A stretch of 64,000 nucleotides of DNA, taken from assembly GCF_047200635.1 (NCBI RefSeq), contig NZ_JBJZOI010000003.1:234580-298579 (forward strand). Direction: 5' to 3'. Under the pieces are notes generated by a model. That model saw only the letters and a program-made list of their open reading frames with translations, had not been told where the DNA came from and made no database searches. The position numbers and the translations under genes are program-made. Shown one piece after another: positions 52,437 to 63,956 of the stretch (position 1 is its first letter; every line of letters starts with the position of its first letter). The DNA is from Saccharopolyspora_C sp047200635 (GTDB lineage Bacteria > Actinomycetota > Actinomycetes > Mycobacteriales > Pseudonocardiaceae).

Positions 52437-53888
52437 ATGAATCGCGCAACGGAGCTGTTCCCCCGGCTGCACCGGCCGGAGGGCGGTGAGGCTCTGCGGT
52501 TCGGCGCTCGCGCGCTGAGCTACCGGGAGCTGGCCGCCGCCGCGGCCGGGGTCGCGGAGCGGATCGGCTCCGCCCGCCGCGTCGCGGTGTGGGCGACCTC
52601 GGAGCTGGAGACCTGCGTGGCGGTGTTCGGGGCGCTGGCCACCGGGGCGGCCGTGGTGCCGGTGAACCCGAAGATCGGGCAGCGGGAGCTCGCGCACGTG
52701 CTCGGCGACAGCGAACCCGAGCTGCTGCTGGCCGCGCCCGGCTTCGAGGCCCCCGGCGAGCTGGGCGAGGTCCCGGTGCACGAGGTCGACCTGGCACCCG
52801 GCGCCGGTCCGCTGCCCCCGGAACCGGACGAGGAGGCGCCCGCGCTCATCGTCTACACCTCCGGCACCACCGGGCCGCCCAAGGGCGTGGTGCTGCCCCG
52901 GCGCGCGATCCGGGCGAACCTCGACGCCCTGGCCGAGGCGTGGGAGTGGACCGAGCGGGACGTGCTGGTGCACGCGCTGCCGCTGTTCCACGTGCACGGG
53001 CTGATCCTCGGCACGCTCGGGCCGGTGCGGCTCGGCGGCACCGCGCACCACCTCGGCCGGTTCTCCTCGCGGGCGGTCGCCGAGGAACTGGCCGGATCCG
53101 CGACGATGCTGTTCGGGGTGCCGACGATGTACCACCGGCTCGCCGACGACGCCGAGCGCGACCCCGAGCTGGCGGCGGCGGTGGGCCGGGCGCGGTTGCT
53201 GGTGTCGGGCTCGGCGGCCCTGCCCGCGGTGGAGCACGAGCGCATCGAGCGGCTCACCGGCCAGCGGGTCGTGGAGCGCTACGGCATGAGTGAAACGATC
53301 ATGAACTCGGGTGTCCGCGCGGGCGGGGACCGGCGGCCGGGCTACGTGGGCCTGCCCTTCGACGGGGTGGAGATCAAGCTCGTCGACGAGGCGGGTGCCA
53401 CCATCGAGGTCAGCGACGACGAGACGGTCGGGGAGATCCTGGTGCGCGGCCGGAACCTGTTCACCGGCTACCTCAACCGCCCGGACGCGACCGCGGACGC
53501 CTTCGCGGACGGCTGGTTCCGCACCGGTGACGTGGCCACCCGGGCGCCCGACGGCTACCTGCGCATCGTCGGGCGCAAGGCCACCGACATCATCAAGAGC
53601 GGCGGCTACAAGATCGGCGCCGGGGAGATCGAGAACGCGCTGCTGGAGCACCCGGCCGTCGCCGAGGTCGCCGTGACCGGGAGTCCGGACCCGGACCTCG
53701 GCGAGCGCATCGTGGCCTGGGTGGTGCCCGCCGCGCCCGTCGCGGACGAGGAGGCCACCGCCCGCGAGCTCGCCGGGCACGTCGCCGGGCTGCTCACCCC
53801 GCACAAGCGCCCGCGCGAGGTGCGCTTCGTCGAATCCCTGCCGCGCAACGAGATGGGCAAGGTGATGAAGAAGGCGCTGAATGGCTGA
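52437..53888 (+). CDS. matB: Malonyl-CoA synthetase
   Basis: A 483-residue ANL ligase resembling Streptomyces MatB: LRFGARALSYRELAAAA at the start, P-loop VYTSGTTGPPKG, LPLFHVHGLILG and GTAHHLGRF around the malonate site, VERYGMSET, GWFRTGDVATR and the final Lys in PRNEMGKVMKK. It makes malonyl-CoA from malonate, CoA and ATP, also a polyketide extender source. ATG 52437 follows GGAGGTG; an in-frame GTG lies 6 bp earlier. It overlaps the next gene by 8 bp. Confidence 0.92.
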   Translation: MNRATELFPRLHRPEGGEALRFGARALSYRELAAAAAGVAERIGSARRVAVWATSELETCVAVFGALATGAAVVPVNPKIGQRELAHVLGDSEPELLLAAPGFEAPGELGEVPVHEVDLAPGAGPLPPEPDEEAPALIVYTSGTTGPPKGVVLPRRAIRANLDALAEAWEWTERDVLVHALPLFHVHGLILGTLGPVRLGGTAHHLGRFSSRAVAEELAGSATMLFGVPTMYHRLADDAERDPELAAAVGRARLLVSGSAALPAVEHERIERLTGQRVVERYGMSETIMNSGVRAGGDRRPGYVGLPFDGVEIKLVDEAGATIEVSDDETVGEILVRGRNLFTGYLNRPDATADAFADGWFRTGDVATRAPDGYLRIVGRKATDIIKSGGYKIGAGEIENALLEHPAVAEVAVTGSPDPDLGERIVAWVVPAAPVADEEATARELAGHVAGLLTPHKRPREVRFVESLPRNEMGKVMKKALNG

Positions 53889-55224
53889 GCGGCGGGGCGC
53901 GCGGGAGCTGATCGGCGCGCTGTGCGCGGACTTCGCCGAGTTCGACGAGCCGCCGCCGCCGACCCGGGCGAACGGGCCGCTGGGCTGGCCCGGCTACGAC
54001 GACCAGCGCGCCCGCGCCACCGAGCGCACCGGCGAGGCGGAGTCCGTGCTCTGCGGCGTCGGCGTGCTCGGTTCGCGGCGGGCGGTGCTGATCGCCTTCG
54101 AATTCGGCTTCCTCGGCGGCTCGGTGGGGGAGCGGGCGGGCGCGCGGATCGCGGCGGCGTTCGAGCGCGCTCGCCGGTGGCGGCTGCCGGTGATCTCGCT
54201 GGTCGCCTCCGGTGGCAGCCGGATGCAGGAGGGCATCCGCGCGCTGGCCCAGCTCCAGGTGATCGCCCGGGCCTGCCTGCTGACCAGGCAAGCCCGCGTC
54301 CCGCACGTCTGCGTGCTGCGGCACCCGACGACCGGCGGCATGTGGGCGGCGCTGGCGGCGGGAGCGGACGTGGTGCTGGCCGACCCGGGGGCGGCGGTGG
54401 CCTTCGGCGGCAGCCGGGTCCGGGGCGCGCAGGACACCGGGGAGGCGTTCACCGCCGAGGGCAAGGCCGCCACCGGGCAGGTCGACCGGCTGGTCGCCGA
54501 GGACGAGCTGCCCTCGGTGCTGGCCGAGCTCGTCGACCTGCTGCACCCGCACCGCCTGCGCCGCCCGCCGGAACCGGCCCCGCTGCCCGCGCCGCTGCCC
54601 GCGCCACCGGTGGCGCGGACCGGCTGGGACGCCGTCGGCCGGGCGCGGGCCCCGGAGCGCCCGCGCGCCGCCGAGTACCTGGACCGCTACTTCCGCACCC
54701 GCTTCGACCTCGGCGGTGACCGGGCGGGCGGCGCGGACCCCGGGATGATGTGCGGGGTCGGCGAGCACGACGGCCGCCCGATCGCCTACGCGGCGCAGAC
54801 GGGTGCGGCGAACACCCCGGCGGGGTTCCGCGCCGCGGCGCGGCTGGTGCTGCTGGCCGACCGGCTCGGCCTGCCGGTGCTGACGCTCGTCGACACCCCG
54901 GGCGCGGCCAACGGAGCCGACGCCGAGCGCGCCGGCGCGGGTCCGGCGATCGGTGAGCTGTTCGGCGCGGTGGCGGCGGCCCAGGTGCCGATCACGACCC
55001 TGGTGATCGGTGAGGGCGGCTCCGGGGGAGCGCTGGCGCTGGCCGCGCCCGGGGCCACCTGGATCACCTCGGACGCCTACTTCGCCGTCATCGCCCCGGA
55101 ATCAGCGGCGGCGATCCTCAAGCGCCCGCCGGAGGAGGTGCCCGGGCTCGCGGGCAGGATGCGGTTGCGCCCGCAGGACCTGCTGGAGCTCGGCTTCGTC
55201 CGCGGGGTGCTGCCGCCGGGCTGA
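53881..55224 (+). CDS. Carboxyltransferase, fused beta-alpha (AccD/AccA or malonate decarboxylase MdcD/E-like)
   Basis: A 447-residue protein of two crotonase-like halves. Half one has EFGFLGGSVGERAGARI, ASGGSRMQEG and HPTTGGMWAALAAGADV, as in AccD; half two has LVDTPGAA, IGEGGSGGALAL and ITSDAYFAVIAPESAAAIL, as in AccA. The N-terminal Cys4 zinc ribbon of AccD is missing. No biotin carboxylase or biotin carrier gene is present. In this operon it takes the place where malonyl-CoA decarboxylase (MatA) is usually found. The start overlaps matB by 8 bp. Confidence 0.85.
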   Translation: MAERRGARELIGALCADFAEFDEPPPPTRANGPLGWPGYDDQRARATERTGEAESVLCGVGVLGSRRAVLIAFEFGFLGGSVGERAGARIAAAFERARRWRLPVISLVASGGSRMQEGIRALAQLQVIARACLLTRQARVPHVCVLRHPTTGGMWAALAAGADVVLADPGAAVAFGGSRVRGAQDTGEAFTAEGKAATGQVDRLVAEDELPSVLAELVDLLHPHRLRRPPEPAPLPAPLPAPPVARTGWDAVGRARAPERPRAAEYLDRYFRTRFDLGGDRAGGADPGMMCGVGEHDGRPIAYAAQTGAANTPAGFRAAARLVLLADRLGLPVLTLVDTPGAANGADAERAGAGPAIGELFGAVAAAQVPITTLVIGEGGSGGALALAAPGATWITSDAYFAVIAPESAAAILKRPPEEVPGLAGRMRLRPQDLLELGFVRGVLPPG

Positions 55225-55314
55225 ACCCGGTCCCCGCCCGTGCCGGGCCGCGGCGCCGCCGGTGACCGGTGGGACGGGGGTGTGATGGTCATCCCCTACC
55301 TCTTTCCCCGATGG

Positions 55315-55333
55315 TCAGGTTAGCCTAACCATA
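55315..55333. promoter_or_regulatory. Iron box (IdeR/DmdR-type)
   Basis: The 13-bp dyad GGTTAG-C-CTAACC (55318-55330) with flanking TCA/ATA closely matches the IdeR/DmdR1 consensus TTAGGTTAGSCTAACCTAA. It is 53 bp before the dhbA ATG, where iron-loaded regulator would block transcription. It marks the downstream genes as iron-repressed. Confidence 0.88.
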
Positions 55334-55385
55334 CAGTCGTGATGCGGTCTCAACCCCGGGCCGCGCCGCCGAGGGAAAGGGCGAG

Positions 55386-56168
55386 ATGGACCGCAGTGGG
55401 ATCAGCGGGCGGATCGCGGTGGTGACCGGTGCCGCCCACGGCATCGGGGCCGCGGTGGTGCACGCGCTCGCCGAGCTCGGAGCGACCGTCGCCGCGGTCG
55501 ACCTGGACGAGGACGCGCTCGCCGAGGTCGTGTCGGACGCGGCCGCGCGGGGGCACCAGGTGATGTCCTGCCCGGCCGACGTCGCCGACGCGCCGACCGT
55601 GGAATCGCTGGTGGAGCGGGTGGAGCGCACCGCGGGACCGGTGGACCTGCTGGTCAACGTCGCCGGGATCCTGCGCCCCGGCACCGTGCAGGAGCTCGAC
55701 GAGCAGGACTGGCACCGGACCTTCGCGGTCAACACCACCGGGGTCTTCCACCTGTGCCGCTCGGTGTCGAAGCGGATGATCCCGCGCCGACGCGGTTCGA
55801 TCGTCACGGTCGGCTCCAACGCGGCGGGCGTTCCCCGGCACGGGATGGCCGCCTACGGTGCCTCGAAGGCGGCGGCCACGCTGTTCACCAAGTCGCTCGG
55901 CCTCGAACTCGCCGAGCACGGCATCCGCTGCAACGTGGTCTCGCCCGGCTCCACCGACACGGCGATGCAGCACCGGTTGTGGGACGAGCGCGGGGCCGAA
56001 CCGGTGATCACCGGATCGCTGGAGACCTTCAAGAACGGCATCCCGCTGCGCAAGCTCGCCACCGCCGAGGACATCGCGGAGGCCGTCGTGTTCCTGCTCT
56101 CCGACGGCGCCGGGCACATCACGATGCACGACCTGTACGTCGACGGCGGCGCCACGCTGCGCGCCTGA
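55386..56168 (+). CDS. dhbA: 2,3-dihydro-2,3-dihydroxybenzoate dehydrogenase
   Basis: A 260-residue classical SDR. Cofactor motif TGAAHGIG starts at T14, catalytic triad S144, Y157 and K161 (YGASK). Sequence and context match EntA/DhbA, which oxidises 2,3-dihydro-DHB to 2,3-dihydroxybenzoate with NAD. The C-terminal HDLYVDGGATL is typical. First gene after the iron box, 38 bp before the isochorismate synthase gene. Confidence 0.92.
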   Translation: MDRSGISGRIAVVTGAAHGIGAAVVHALAELGATVAAVDLDEDALAEVVSDAAARGHQVMSCPADVADAPTVESLVERVERTAGPVDLLVNVAGILRPGTVQELDEQDWHRTFAVNTTGVFHLCRSVSKRMIPRRRGSIVTVGSNAAGVPRHGMAAYGASKAAATLFTKSLGLELAEHGIRCNVVSPGSTDTAMQHRLWDERGAEPVITGSLETFKNGIPLRKLATAEDIAEAVVFLLSDGAGHITMHDLYVDGGATLRA

Positions 56169-56206
56169 GCCGCCCCTTCGACCACACCCCCGCACGGAAG
56201 GCACAC

Positions 56207-57508
56207 ATGACCACCGGGAGCCATACGACCATGCGCGGAGCATCCGGCGACCTCGGCGCCCCGCCTCCGGCGGACCCGGCGACCCCGGGCGAGCCGCTGG
56301 GCCCGGGCCAGGGGGCCGCCCCCGCTCCGGCGGAGCTGCTGGACCACTACCGGGCGGGGACCTCGTTCTTCTTCGCCTCCCCCCGCGGTTCGATGCTGGC
56401 GCGCGGCGTCGACGCCCAGGTGCCGAAGACGACCGCCGGCGGGCGTGCCGCGCTGCCCCGGCAGGTCGCGGAGTTCCTGCGCGGCGCCGAGGAGTTCGGC
56501 CGGGTCGATCCGGTCGTGGTCGGCGCCGTGCCGTTCGCGGAGAACCTGCCCGCGCACCTGGTGCTGCCGAGCTCGGTGCACCGGGCCGGGCCGCTGACCG
56601 AGCGGGTCGGCGCGCCCAGCCCTCCCGAGCTGGAGTACCAGCTCCGGCAGGTCCCCGCGCCGGCCGAGTACGAGCGCGCGGTGGAGCGGGTCCTCAAGCG
56701 GCTGCGCGACGGCGGCCTGACCAAGGTCGTGCTGGCCCGTTCGCTGGAGCTGTCGACCTCCGCCCCGATCGATCCGGCCGGGGTGCTGCGCAACCTCGCG
56801 GGCGCGGACCCGGGTGGCTACACCTTCGCCGTGGACCTGCCCCGGCGCGGTGAGGAAGGCTCCGGTCAGCGCGCGGAGCACGCCCGCACCCTGCTCGGCG
56901 CCAGCCCGGAGCTGCTGGTGTCCCGGCGCGGGACGCGGGTCCGGGCCAATCCGCTGGCCGGGTCCCGCCCGCGCAGCGCCGACCCGGTCGAGGACCGCCG
57001 CCGCGCCGAGGAGCTGCTGCGCTCCGCCAAGGACCTGCGGGAGCACGCCGCCGTGGTGGAGGCCGTGGTGGCGGGGCTGAGCCCGCTGACCCGGGAGCTG
57101 GTGGTCCCCGAGCACCCCTCGGTGATCTCCACCGCCGCCATGTGGCACCTGTCCACCGACATCACCGGCGAGCTCGCCGACCCCGCCACCTCCTCGCTGG
57201 AGCTGGCCGCGGCGATGCACCCGACCCCGGCCGTCTGCGGGACGCCGCCGGAGGCCGCGCGGGTCGCGATCGCGGAGGCCGAGCCGTTCGAGCGCGGCTT
57301 CTACACCGGGATGGTCGGTTGGTGCGACGCCGCGGGCGACGGAGAATGGGTGGTCACGATCCGCTGCGCCGAGATCGAGGGCCCCTCGCTGCGGTTCTAC
57401 GCCGGGGCCGGGATCGTCGAGGGCTCCGTTCCGGCCGACGAGCTCGCCGAGACCTCGGCGAAGTTCCGCACCGCGCTGTCGGCGATGGGCTGGGCCGACG
57501 CGCTCTAG
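56207..57508 (+). CDS. dhbC: Isochorismate synthase
   Basis: A 433-residue chorismate-using enzyme. The N-terminal 40 residues are Pro/Gly-rich and variable. Catalytic-domain motifs are LTKVVLARSLEL with the conserved Lys, ASPELLVSRRG, NPLAGSRPRS, LSTDITGEL, HPTPAVCGTP and RGFYTGMVGW, ending in AGAGIVEGS with the Mg-binding Glu. It converts chorismate to isochorismate, the first step to DHB. CGGAAGG precedes ATG 56207. Confidence 0.93.
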   Translation: MTTGSHTTMRGASGDLGAPPPADPATPGEPLGPGQGAAPAPAELLDHYRAGTSFFFASPRGSMLARGVDAQVPKTTAGGRAALPRQVAEFLRGAEEFGRVDPVVVGAVPFAENLPAHLVLPSSVHRAGPLTERVGAPSPPELEYQLRQVPAPAEYERAVERVLKRLRDGGLTKVVLARSLELSTSAPIDPAGVLRNLAGADPGGYTFAVDLPRRGEEGSGQRAEHARTLLGASPELLVSRRGTRVRANPLAGSRPRSADPVEDRRRAEELLRSAKDLREHAAVVEAVVAGLSPLTRELVVPEHPSVISTAAMWHLSTDITGELADPATSSLELAAAMHPTPAVCGTPPEAARVAIAEAEPFERGFYTGMVGWCDAAGDGEWVVTIRCAEIEGPSLRFYAGAGIVEGSVPADELAETSAKFRTALSAMGWADAL

Positions 57509-57551
57509 CGCCCGGCCGCCCCCGGATCCCCGAACGAACAGGAACCACGAG

Positions 57552-59180
57552 ATGCTGCCCGGATGCCCCACCTGGCCCGCCGAGACGGCCGAGCGCTACC
57601 GCGCGGCCGGGTACTGGCGCGGTGAGACCTTCGGCGAAGTGCTGCGCGCCCGCGCCGCCGAGCACGGCGAGCGGACCGCGGTGGTCGACGCCGCCCGCGC
57701 GCTGACCTACGCCGAGCTCGACGACCGCGCCGACCGCCTCGCGGCCGGGCTGCGGCAGCTCGGCATCGGCGCGGAGGACCGGGTCGTGGTGCAGCTGCCG
57801 AACATCGCCGAGTTCTACGAGGTGTGCTTCGCGCTGTTCCGCCTCGGCGCGGTGCCGGTGTTCGCGCTGCCCTCGCACCGGCTCACCGAGATCGCCTACT
57901 TCTGCGAGTTCAGCGCGGCCGCCGCCTACATCACCTGCGACGTCGAGGCCGGTTTCGATCACCGGGCGCTGGCCGCCGACGTGGTCGCGGCGGTGCCGGG
58001 ACTGGCGCACGTGCTCATCGCGGGGGACCCCGGGGAGTCCGGTTTCTCCGCGCTGTCCGGGATCGGTGCCGAACCGTCCGACGTGGACGGTCCGGCGCCG
58101 GGGGACATCGCCTTCCTCCAGCTCTCGGGCGGCAGCACCGGGGTGCCCAAGCTGATCCCCCGCACCCACGACGACTACGCCTACTCCTTCCGCGCCAGCA
58201 ACGAGATCTGCGGAGTCACCGCCGAGACCTCCTACCTGGTGGCGCTGCCCGCCGCGCACAACTTCCCGATGAGCTCCCCGGGCGCTCTCGGCGTGTTCCA
58301 GGCCGGGGGGCGCGTCGTGCTGGCCCGGCGCCCCAGCCCGGACGTGGTGTTCCCGCTGGTGGAACGGGAGCGGATCACGCTGCTGGCCGCGGTCCCGCCG
58401 CTGGCGCTGGTGTGGCTCGACGCCGCCGCGAACACCGAGCACGACCTCTCCAGCGTCGAGGTGCTCCAGGTCGGCGGCGCCAAGTGCAGCGAGGAGGTCG
58501 CGCGCCGGGTGCGGCCCGTGCTCGGCGCCACCCTGCAGCAGGTCTTCGGCATGGCCGAGGGACTGGTGAACTACACCCGCCTCGACGACCCGGAGGACGT
58601 CATCGTCTCCACCCAGGGGCGGCCGATCTCCCCGGACGACGAGGTCCTGGTGGTCGACGACGAGGACCGGCCGGTCCCGCCGGGCGGCACCGGACACCTG
58701 CTCACCCGGGGGCCTTACACGATCCGCGGCTACTACCGGGCCGAGGAGCACAACGCGAAGGCGTTCACCCCGGAGGGGTTCTACCGCACCGGCGACGTCG
58801 TCCGGTTCACCGCCGAGGGAAACATCGTCGTGGAGGGCCGGGCGAAGGACCAGATCAACCGGGGCGGGGAGAAGGTCGCCGCCGAGGAGGTGGAGAACCA
58901 CCTGCTCGCGCACCCCGCGGTGCACGACGCCGCCGTGGTCTCCATCCCGGACCAGTACCTCGGCGAGCGCACCTGCGCGTTCGTGGTGCCGCGCGGGCAG
59001 CCGCCGAAGGCCCGGGAGCTGATCAGGTTCGTCCGCGATCGCGGGCTCGCCGGATACAAGGTGCCGGACCGCGTCGAGTTCGTCGACGAGTTCCCGCAGA
59101 CCGGTGTCGGCAAGGTCAGCAAGCGCGACCTGCGCGACGCGGTGCGGCGCGAGCTGGTGCCGGGGCTCGAACGCCGATGA
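57552..59180 (+). CDS. dhbE: 2,3-dihydroxybenzoate-AMP ligase
   Basis: A 542-residue ANL enzyme of the EntE/DhbE type. The P-loop is SGGSTGVPK (192-200); other motifs are LPAAHNFPMSSPG with the aryl-acid-binding Asn, QVFGMAEGLVNYTR, FYRTGDVVRF and the C-terminal Lys in TGVGKVSKRDL. It activates DHB as the adenylate and loads it on the aryl carrier protein. ATG 57552 follows GGAACCACGAG. The 43-bp gap to dhbC is consistent with one operon. Confidence 0.95.
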   Translation: MLPGCPTWPAETAERYRAAGYWRGETFGEVLRARAAEHGERTAVVDAARALTYAELDDRADRLAAGLRQLGIGAEDRVVVQLPNIAEFYEVCFALFRLGAVPVFALPSHRLTEIAYFCEFSAAAAYITCDVEAGFDHRALAADVVAAVPGLAHVLIAGDPGESGFSALSGIGAEPSDVDGPAPGDIAFLQLSGGSTGVPKLIPRTHDDYAYSFRASNEICGVTAETSYLVALPAAHNFPMSSPGALGVFQAGGRVVLARRPSPDVVFPLVERERITLLAAVPPLALVWLDAAANTEHDLSSVEVLQVGGAKCSEEVARRVRPVLGATLQQVFGMAEGLVNYTRLDDPEDVIVSTQGRPISPDDEVLVVDDEDRPVPPGGTGHLLTRGPYTIRGYYRAEEHNAKAFTPEGFYRTGDVVRFTAEGNIVVEGRAKDQINRGGEKVAAEEVENHLLAHPAVHDAAVVSIPDQYLGERTCAFVVPRGQPPKARELIRFVRDRGLAGYKVPDRVEFVDEFPQTGVGKVSKRDLRDAVRRELVPGLERR

Positions 59181-59236
59181 ACCGGCCGGGGAGAGCTCCC
59201 CAGGTCGGAGCCGGAGCAGGACGGGAGGAACTACAG

Positions 59237-59890
<654 letters not shown>

Positions 59891-59928
59891 GCCCCGGAGG
59901 GGGAGGAGGACACGTGCAGGAGGGGACG

Positions 59929-60168
59929 ATGAGCGGGAAGCTGACCTTGCGGGACGTGCGGGCCGACGTGGCCGAGCTGCTCTACGAGGACCCGTCGGAG
60001 CTCACCGATGAGGAGGACCTGCTGGACTGGGGGCTCGACTCGGTGCGGATCATGAGCCTGGTGGAGCGCTGGCGCGCCCGGGGCGTCGAGATCACGTTCG
60101 CCGACCTCGCCGAGCGCACCACGCTCGCCGAGTGGTGGGCCGTGCTGGAACCGAAGCTGCCCGCGTGA
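59929..60168 (+). CDS. Free-standing aryl carrier protein
   Basis: A 79-residue carrier protein. The phosphopantetheine site is S38 in LLDWGLDSVR, preceded by an acidic DEEDL and followed by VERWRARGVEITFADLAE, like the ArCP domain of EntB. It would hold 2,3-DHB as a thioester for an NRPS. ATG 59929 has AGGAGG 5 bp upstream; GTG 59914 and ATG 59887 are in-frame alternatives, the last overlapping the dhbB stop. Confidence 0.9.
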   Translation: MSGKLTLRDVRADVAELLYEDPSELTDEEDLLDWGLDSVRIMSLVERWRARGVEITFADLAERTTLAEWWAVLEPKLPA

Positions 60169-60258
60169 ACCCGCTCCCGAGGCCCACGTCCTGAGGCGGC
60201 GAGCCCGAGCGGACCACCGGGACGATCGGCACCCCTGGTCAGGTCCGGGCGGACGGCG

Positions 60259-61734
60259 TCACGGTTCGTCCAGCAGGCGTCCGAGGCGGGCGGCGACGGT
60301 CGGGCGGCGCCAGTCCTGGGCGGGCAGCAGGTGCAGCAGCGCCTCGTGCGCCTCGACGTCGTCGCGCCCGGATCCGTCGGCGAACCGCCACAGCGCCTCC
60401 GGGTCGCGGGCCGCGAGCAGCGCACCGCGCAGCCCGGCGAGCAGGTCCGCTCGCTCCTCCCGGACCGCCGGGGCTTCCGAGGCGGGCAGCAGCGCGTCCC
60501 GGTGCAGCTCCAGCGCCTCCGCCAGGCGGCCCGCGCGCACCGCGGCCCGCAGCCGCAGGAAGTCCGCGTCCAGCTCGGCGTCGAGCCGGTACGGCTTGGT
60601 CCGCACCACGTCGTCCCCGAGCTGAGCGCGCAGCCGGTGGATCTCCGCGCGCACGGTCACCGGATTGCCCCGCTCGCCGTGCAGCGCCAGCGCCAGCTGC
60701 TCGGCGTTCACGCCCTCCCGGGACAGCGCCAGCACCGCCAGCAGCTCCGCGCGGCGCGGGCTCAGCGAGACCTCGCGCCCGCGCAGCTCCACCACGGGCC
60801 GGGAGGTGAGGAACCGCAACCGCACCGTCGGCGGCCACCGCGCGCCCGCCTGCCGCGGTGCGCGCAGCAGATAACCCTCGGCGAGCGGCTCGATGCGCAC
60901 CTCCCGGCCACCCAGCAGCAAGGACCCGTCCGGGCGATCCAGCTCGACCCGCGCCGGCAGCGCGAGGTCGCCGGGCGCGGCCGCCACGACGCGGCCGGAG
61001 GAGCTCAGCAGCGCACCCGGCTCGCCGCCCAGCGCGCGCAGCGCGTCCATGCCCCGCTCCCGGAGCCGCTCGTCGCGGCGCGCCATCCGCTCCCGCAGCG
61101 TCCCCTCGACCAGCGTCGCGGCCGCCGAGACCAGCGCGGGCAGCGCCGGGTGCATGGTGTGCAGCGGGCCGCTGAGGTCGATGGCGCCCAGCAGTCCCCC
61201 GGTCTCCGGGTCGTGCACGGGCGAGGCCGCGCAGGTCCACGAGTGGTAGCGCCGGACCAGGTGTTCGGCGGAGTGGATCTGCACCGGCAGGCCGGTGGCC
61301 AGCGTGGTGCCCATCGCGTTGGTGCCGATGCAGGACTCGGACCAGGTGGTGCCCTCGGCGAGCCGCACCCGGTCGGCGTCCCGGCAGACGTTCGGATGGC
61401 CCTCGCGCCACAGGATGTTCCCCGCCGCGTCAGTGATGATCATGATGTGGGTGGTGCCGTCGGCGGCCTCCAGCAGCGTGCGCCGCAGCATCGGCACGCA
61501 GCCCGCGAGGGGGTGCGCGGCGCGCTCCTCGGCCAGCCGGTCGGCGTCGAACACCACCGGTGGCTCCCAGCGGTCCGGATCCACGCTGGCCGCGAGCGAA
61601 CGGCGCCAGGAATCGGAGATCACCGGACGCGGGGACCGCGGGGCCCGCTGCCCGGACAGCACGGCGGAGTGCACCCGCCGCAGCAGGCGGGCGCGTTCCA
61701 GCGGATCGGCCGGGATGTCGTCGGTGCGCTTCAT
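60259..61734 (-). CDS. AcoR-like GAF-domain regulator without AAA+ domain
   Basis: A 491-residue regulator. The N-terminal part (PVISDSWRRSLAASVDP, then a GAF domain with EGTTWSESCIGTNAMGTTLATGLPVQI and WTCAASPVHDP) matches the AcoR/sigma-54-activator sensory region. No Walker-containing AAA+ domain follows. Instead, after about residue 320, a winged-helix-like region (VELRGREVSLSPRRAELLAVLALSREGV segment) is present, as in OmpR/BTAD-type proteins. ATG 61734. Divergent from the aldehyde dehydrogenase it likely activates. Confidence 0.85.
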   Translation of the reverse strand: MKRTDDIPADPLERARLLRRVHSAVLSGQRAPRSPRPVISDSWRRSLAASVDPDRWEPPVVFDADRLAEERAAHPLAGCVPMLRRTLLEAADGTTHIMIITDAAGNILWREGHPNVCRDADRVRLAEGTTWSESCIGTNAMGTTLATGLPVQIHSAEHLVRRYHSWTCAASPVHDPETGGLLGAIDLSGPLHTMHPALPALVSAAATLVEGTLRERMARRDERLRERGMDALRALGGEPGALLSSSGRVVAAAPGDLALPARVELDRPDGSLLLGGREVRIEPLAEGYLLRAPRQAGARWPPTVRLRFLTSRPVVELRGREVSLSPRRAELLAVLALSREGVNAEQLALALHGERGNPVTVRAEIHRLRAQLGDDVVRTKPYRLDAELDADFLRLRAAVRAGRLAEALELHRDALLPASEAPAVREERADLLAGLRGALLAARDPEALWRFADGSGRDDVEAHEALLHLLPAQDWRRPTVAARLGRLLDEP

Positions 61735-61950
61735 GACTCCGTGCTCGCAGCGGTGGAACGGCGGCGTCATCCCCGCGGCGGTGGTCGCCCGGCCCGGAGA
61801 TCGGATCCGGCACCGTACCGGAAGCGCCCGGGTCCGTCGCGCCGGGAAGCCGCTGCACCGGATCGGCGGATCACGCCCGATCGGACCATCCTCGACCGTG
61901 ACGCCGGTCGCGGGCAAGCGCGGTCACCCCGATGCCTCGCCCGGAGCCGG

Positions 61951-61976
61951 GCAACGCCACTGCAACGTGGCGCTGC
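61951..61976. promoter_or_regulatory. Candidate upstream activator site for the aldehyde dehydrogenase
   Basis: GCAACGCCAC and GTGGCGCTGC flank TGCAAC, a dyad with 9 of 10 matches, 46 bp before the dehydrogenase ATG in the 287-bp divergent gap. The neighbouring GAF regulator is the candidate binder. Confidence 0.45.
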
Positions 61977-62021
61977 GTAGCGTCACCGAGATACCGCACA
62001 ACGTCGTACGGGAGGCAGCAC

Positions 62022-63544
<1,523 letters not shown>

Positions 63545-63545
<1 letters not shown>

Positions 63546-63952
63546 TGGGCGAGCGGGAGACGGGCGTCCCCGCCCGGGTGGCCGTGACTCCGGAGGCGGC
63601 GGACCTCATCCGTCGCCTCCGGGCGCAGCACGGGCCGGTGATGTTCCACCAGTCCGGCGGTTGCTGCGACGGCAGCGCTCCGATGTGCTACCCGCAGGGG
63701 GAGTTCCGGACCGGGGCCTCCGACGTGCACCTCGGGGACCTGGCGGTCCCCGCCGAGGACGGGACGCCGGACCCGGTGCCGATGTGGATGTCGGGCTCGC
63801 AGTTCGAGCTCTGGAAGCACACCCACCTCACCGTCGACGTCGTCCCGGGCCGGGGCAGCGGCTTCTCCCTGGAAGCTCCCGAGGGCGTGCGCTTCCTGAT
63901 CCGCTCGCGGCTGCTCACCGACGACGAGTGGCAGGAGCTCGGCCAGGGCTGA
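63545..63952 (+). CDS. DUF779 protein
   Basis: A 135-residue protein with the family signature FHQSGGCCDGSAPMCYP near residue 36 and WMSGSQFELWKHTHLTVDVV, FSLEAPEGVRFLIRSRL. The Cys cluster suggests metal or redox chemistry, but no function is proven. It is consistently found next to this type of aldehyde dehydrogenase. ATG 63545 shares one base with the previous stop, so translation is coupled. Confidence 0.92.
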
Positions 63953-63956
63953 CGCG

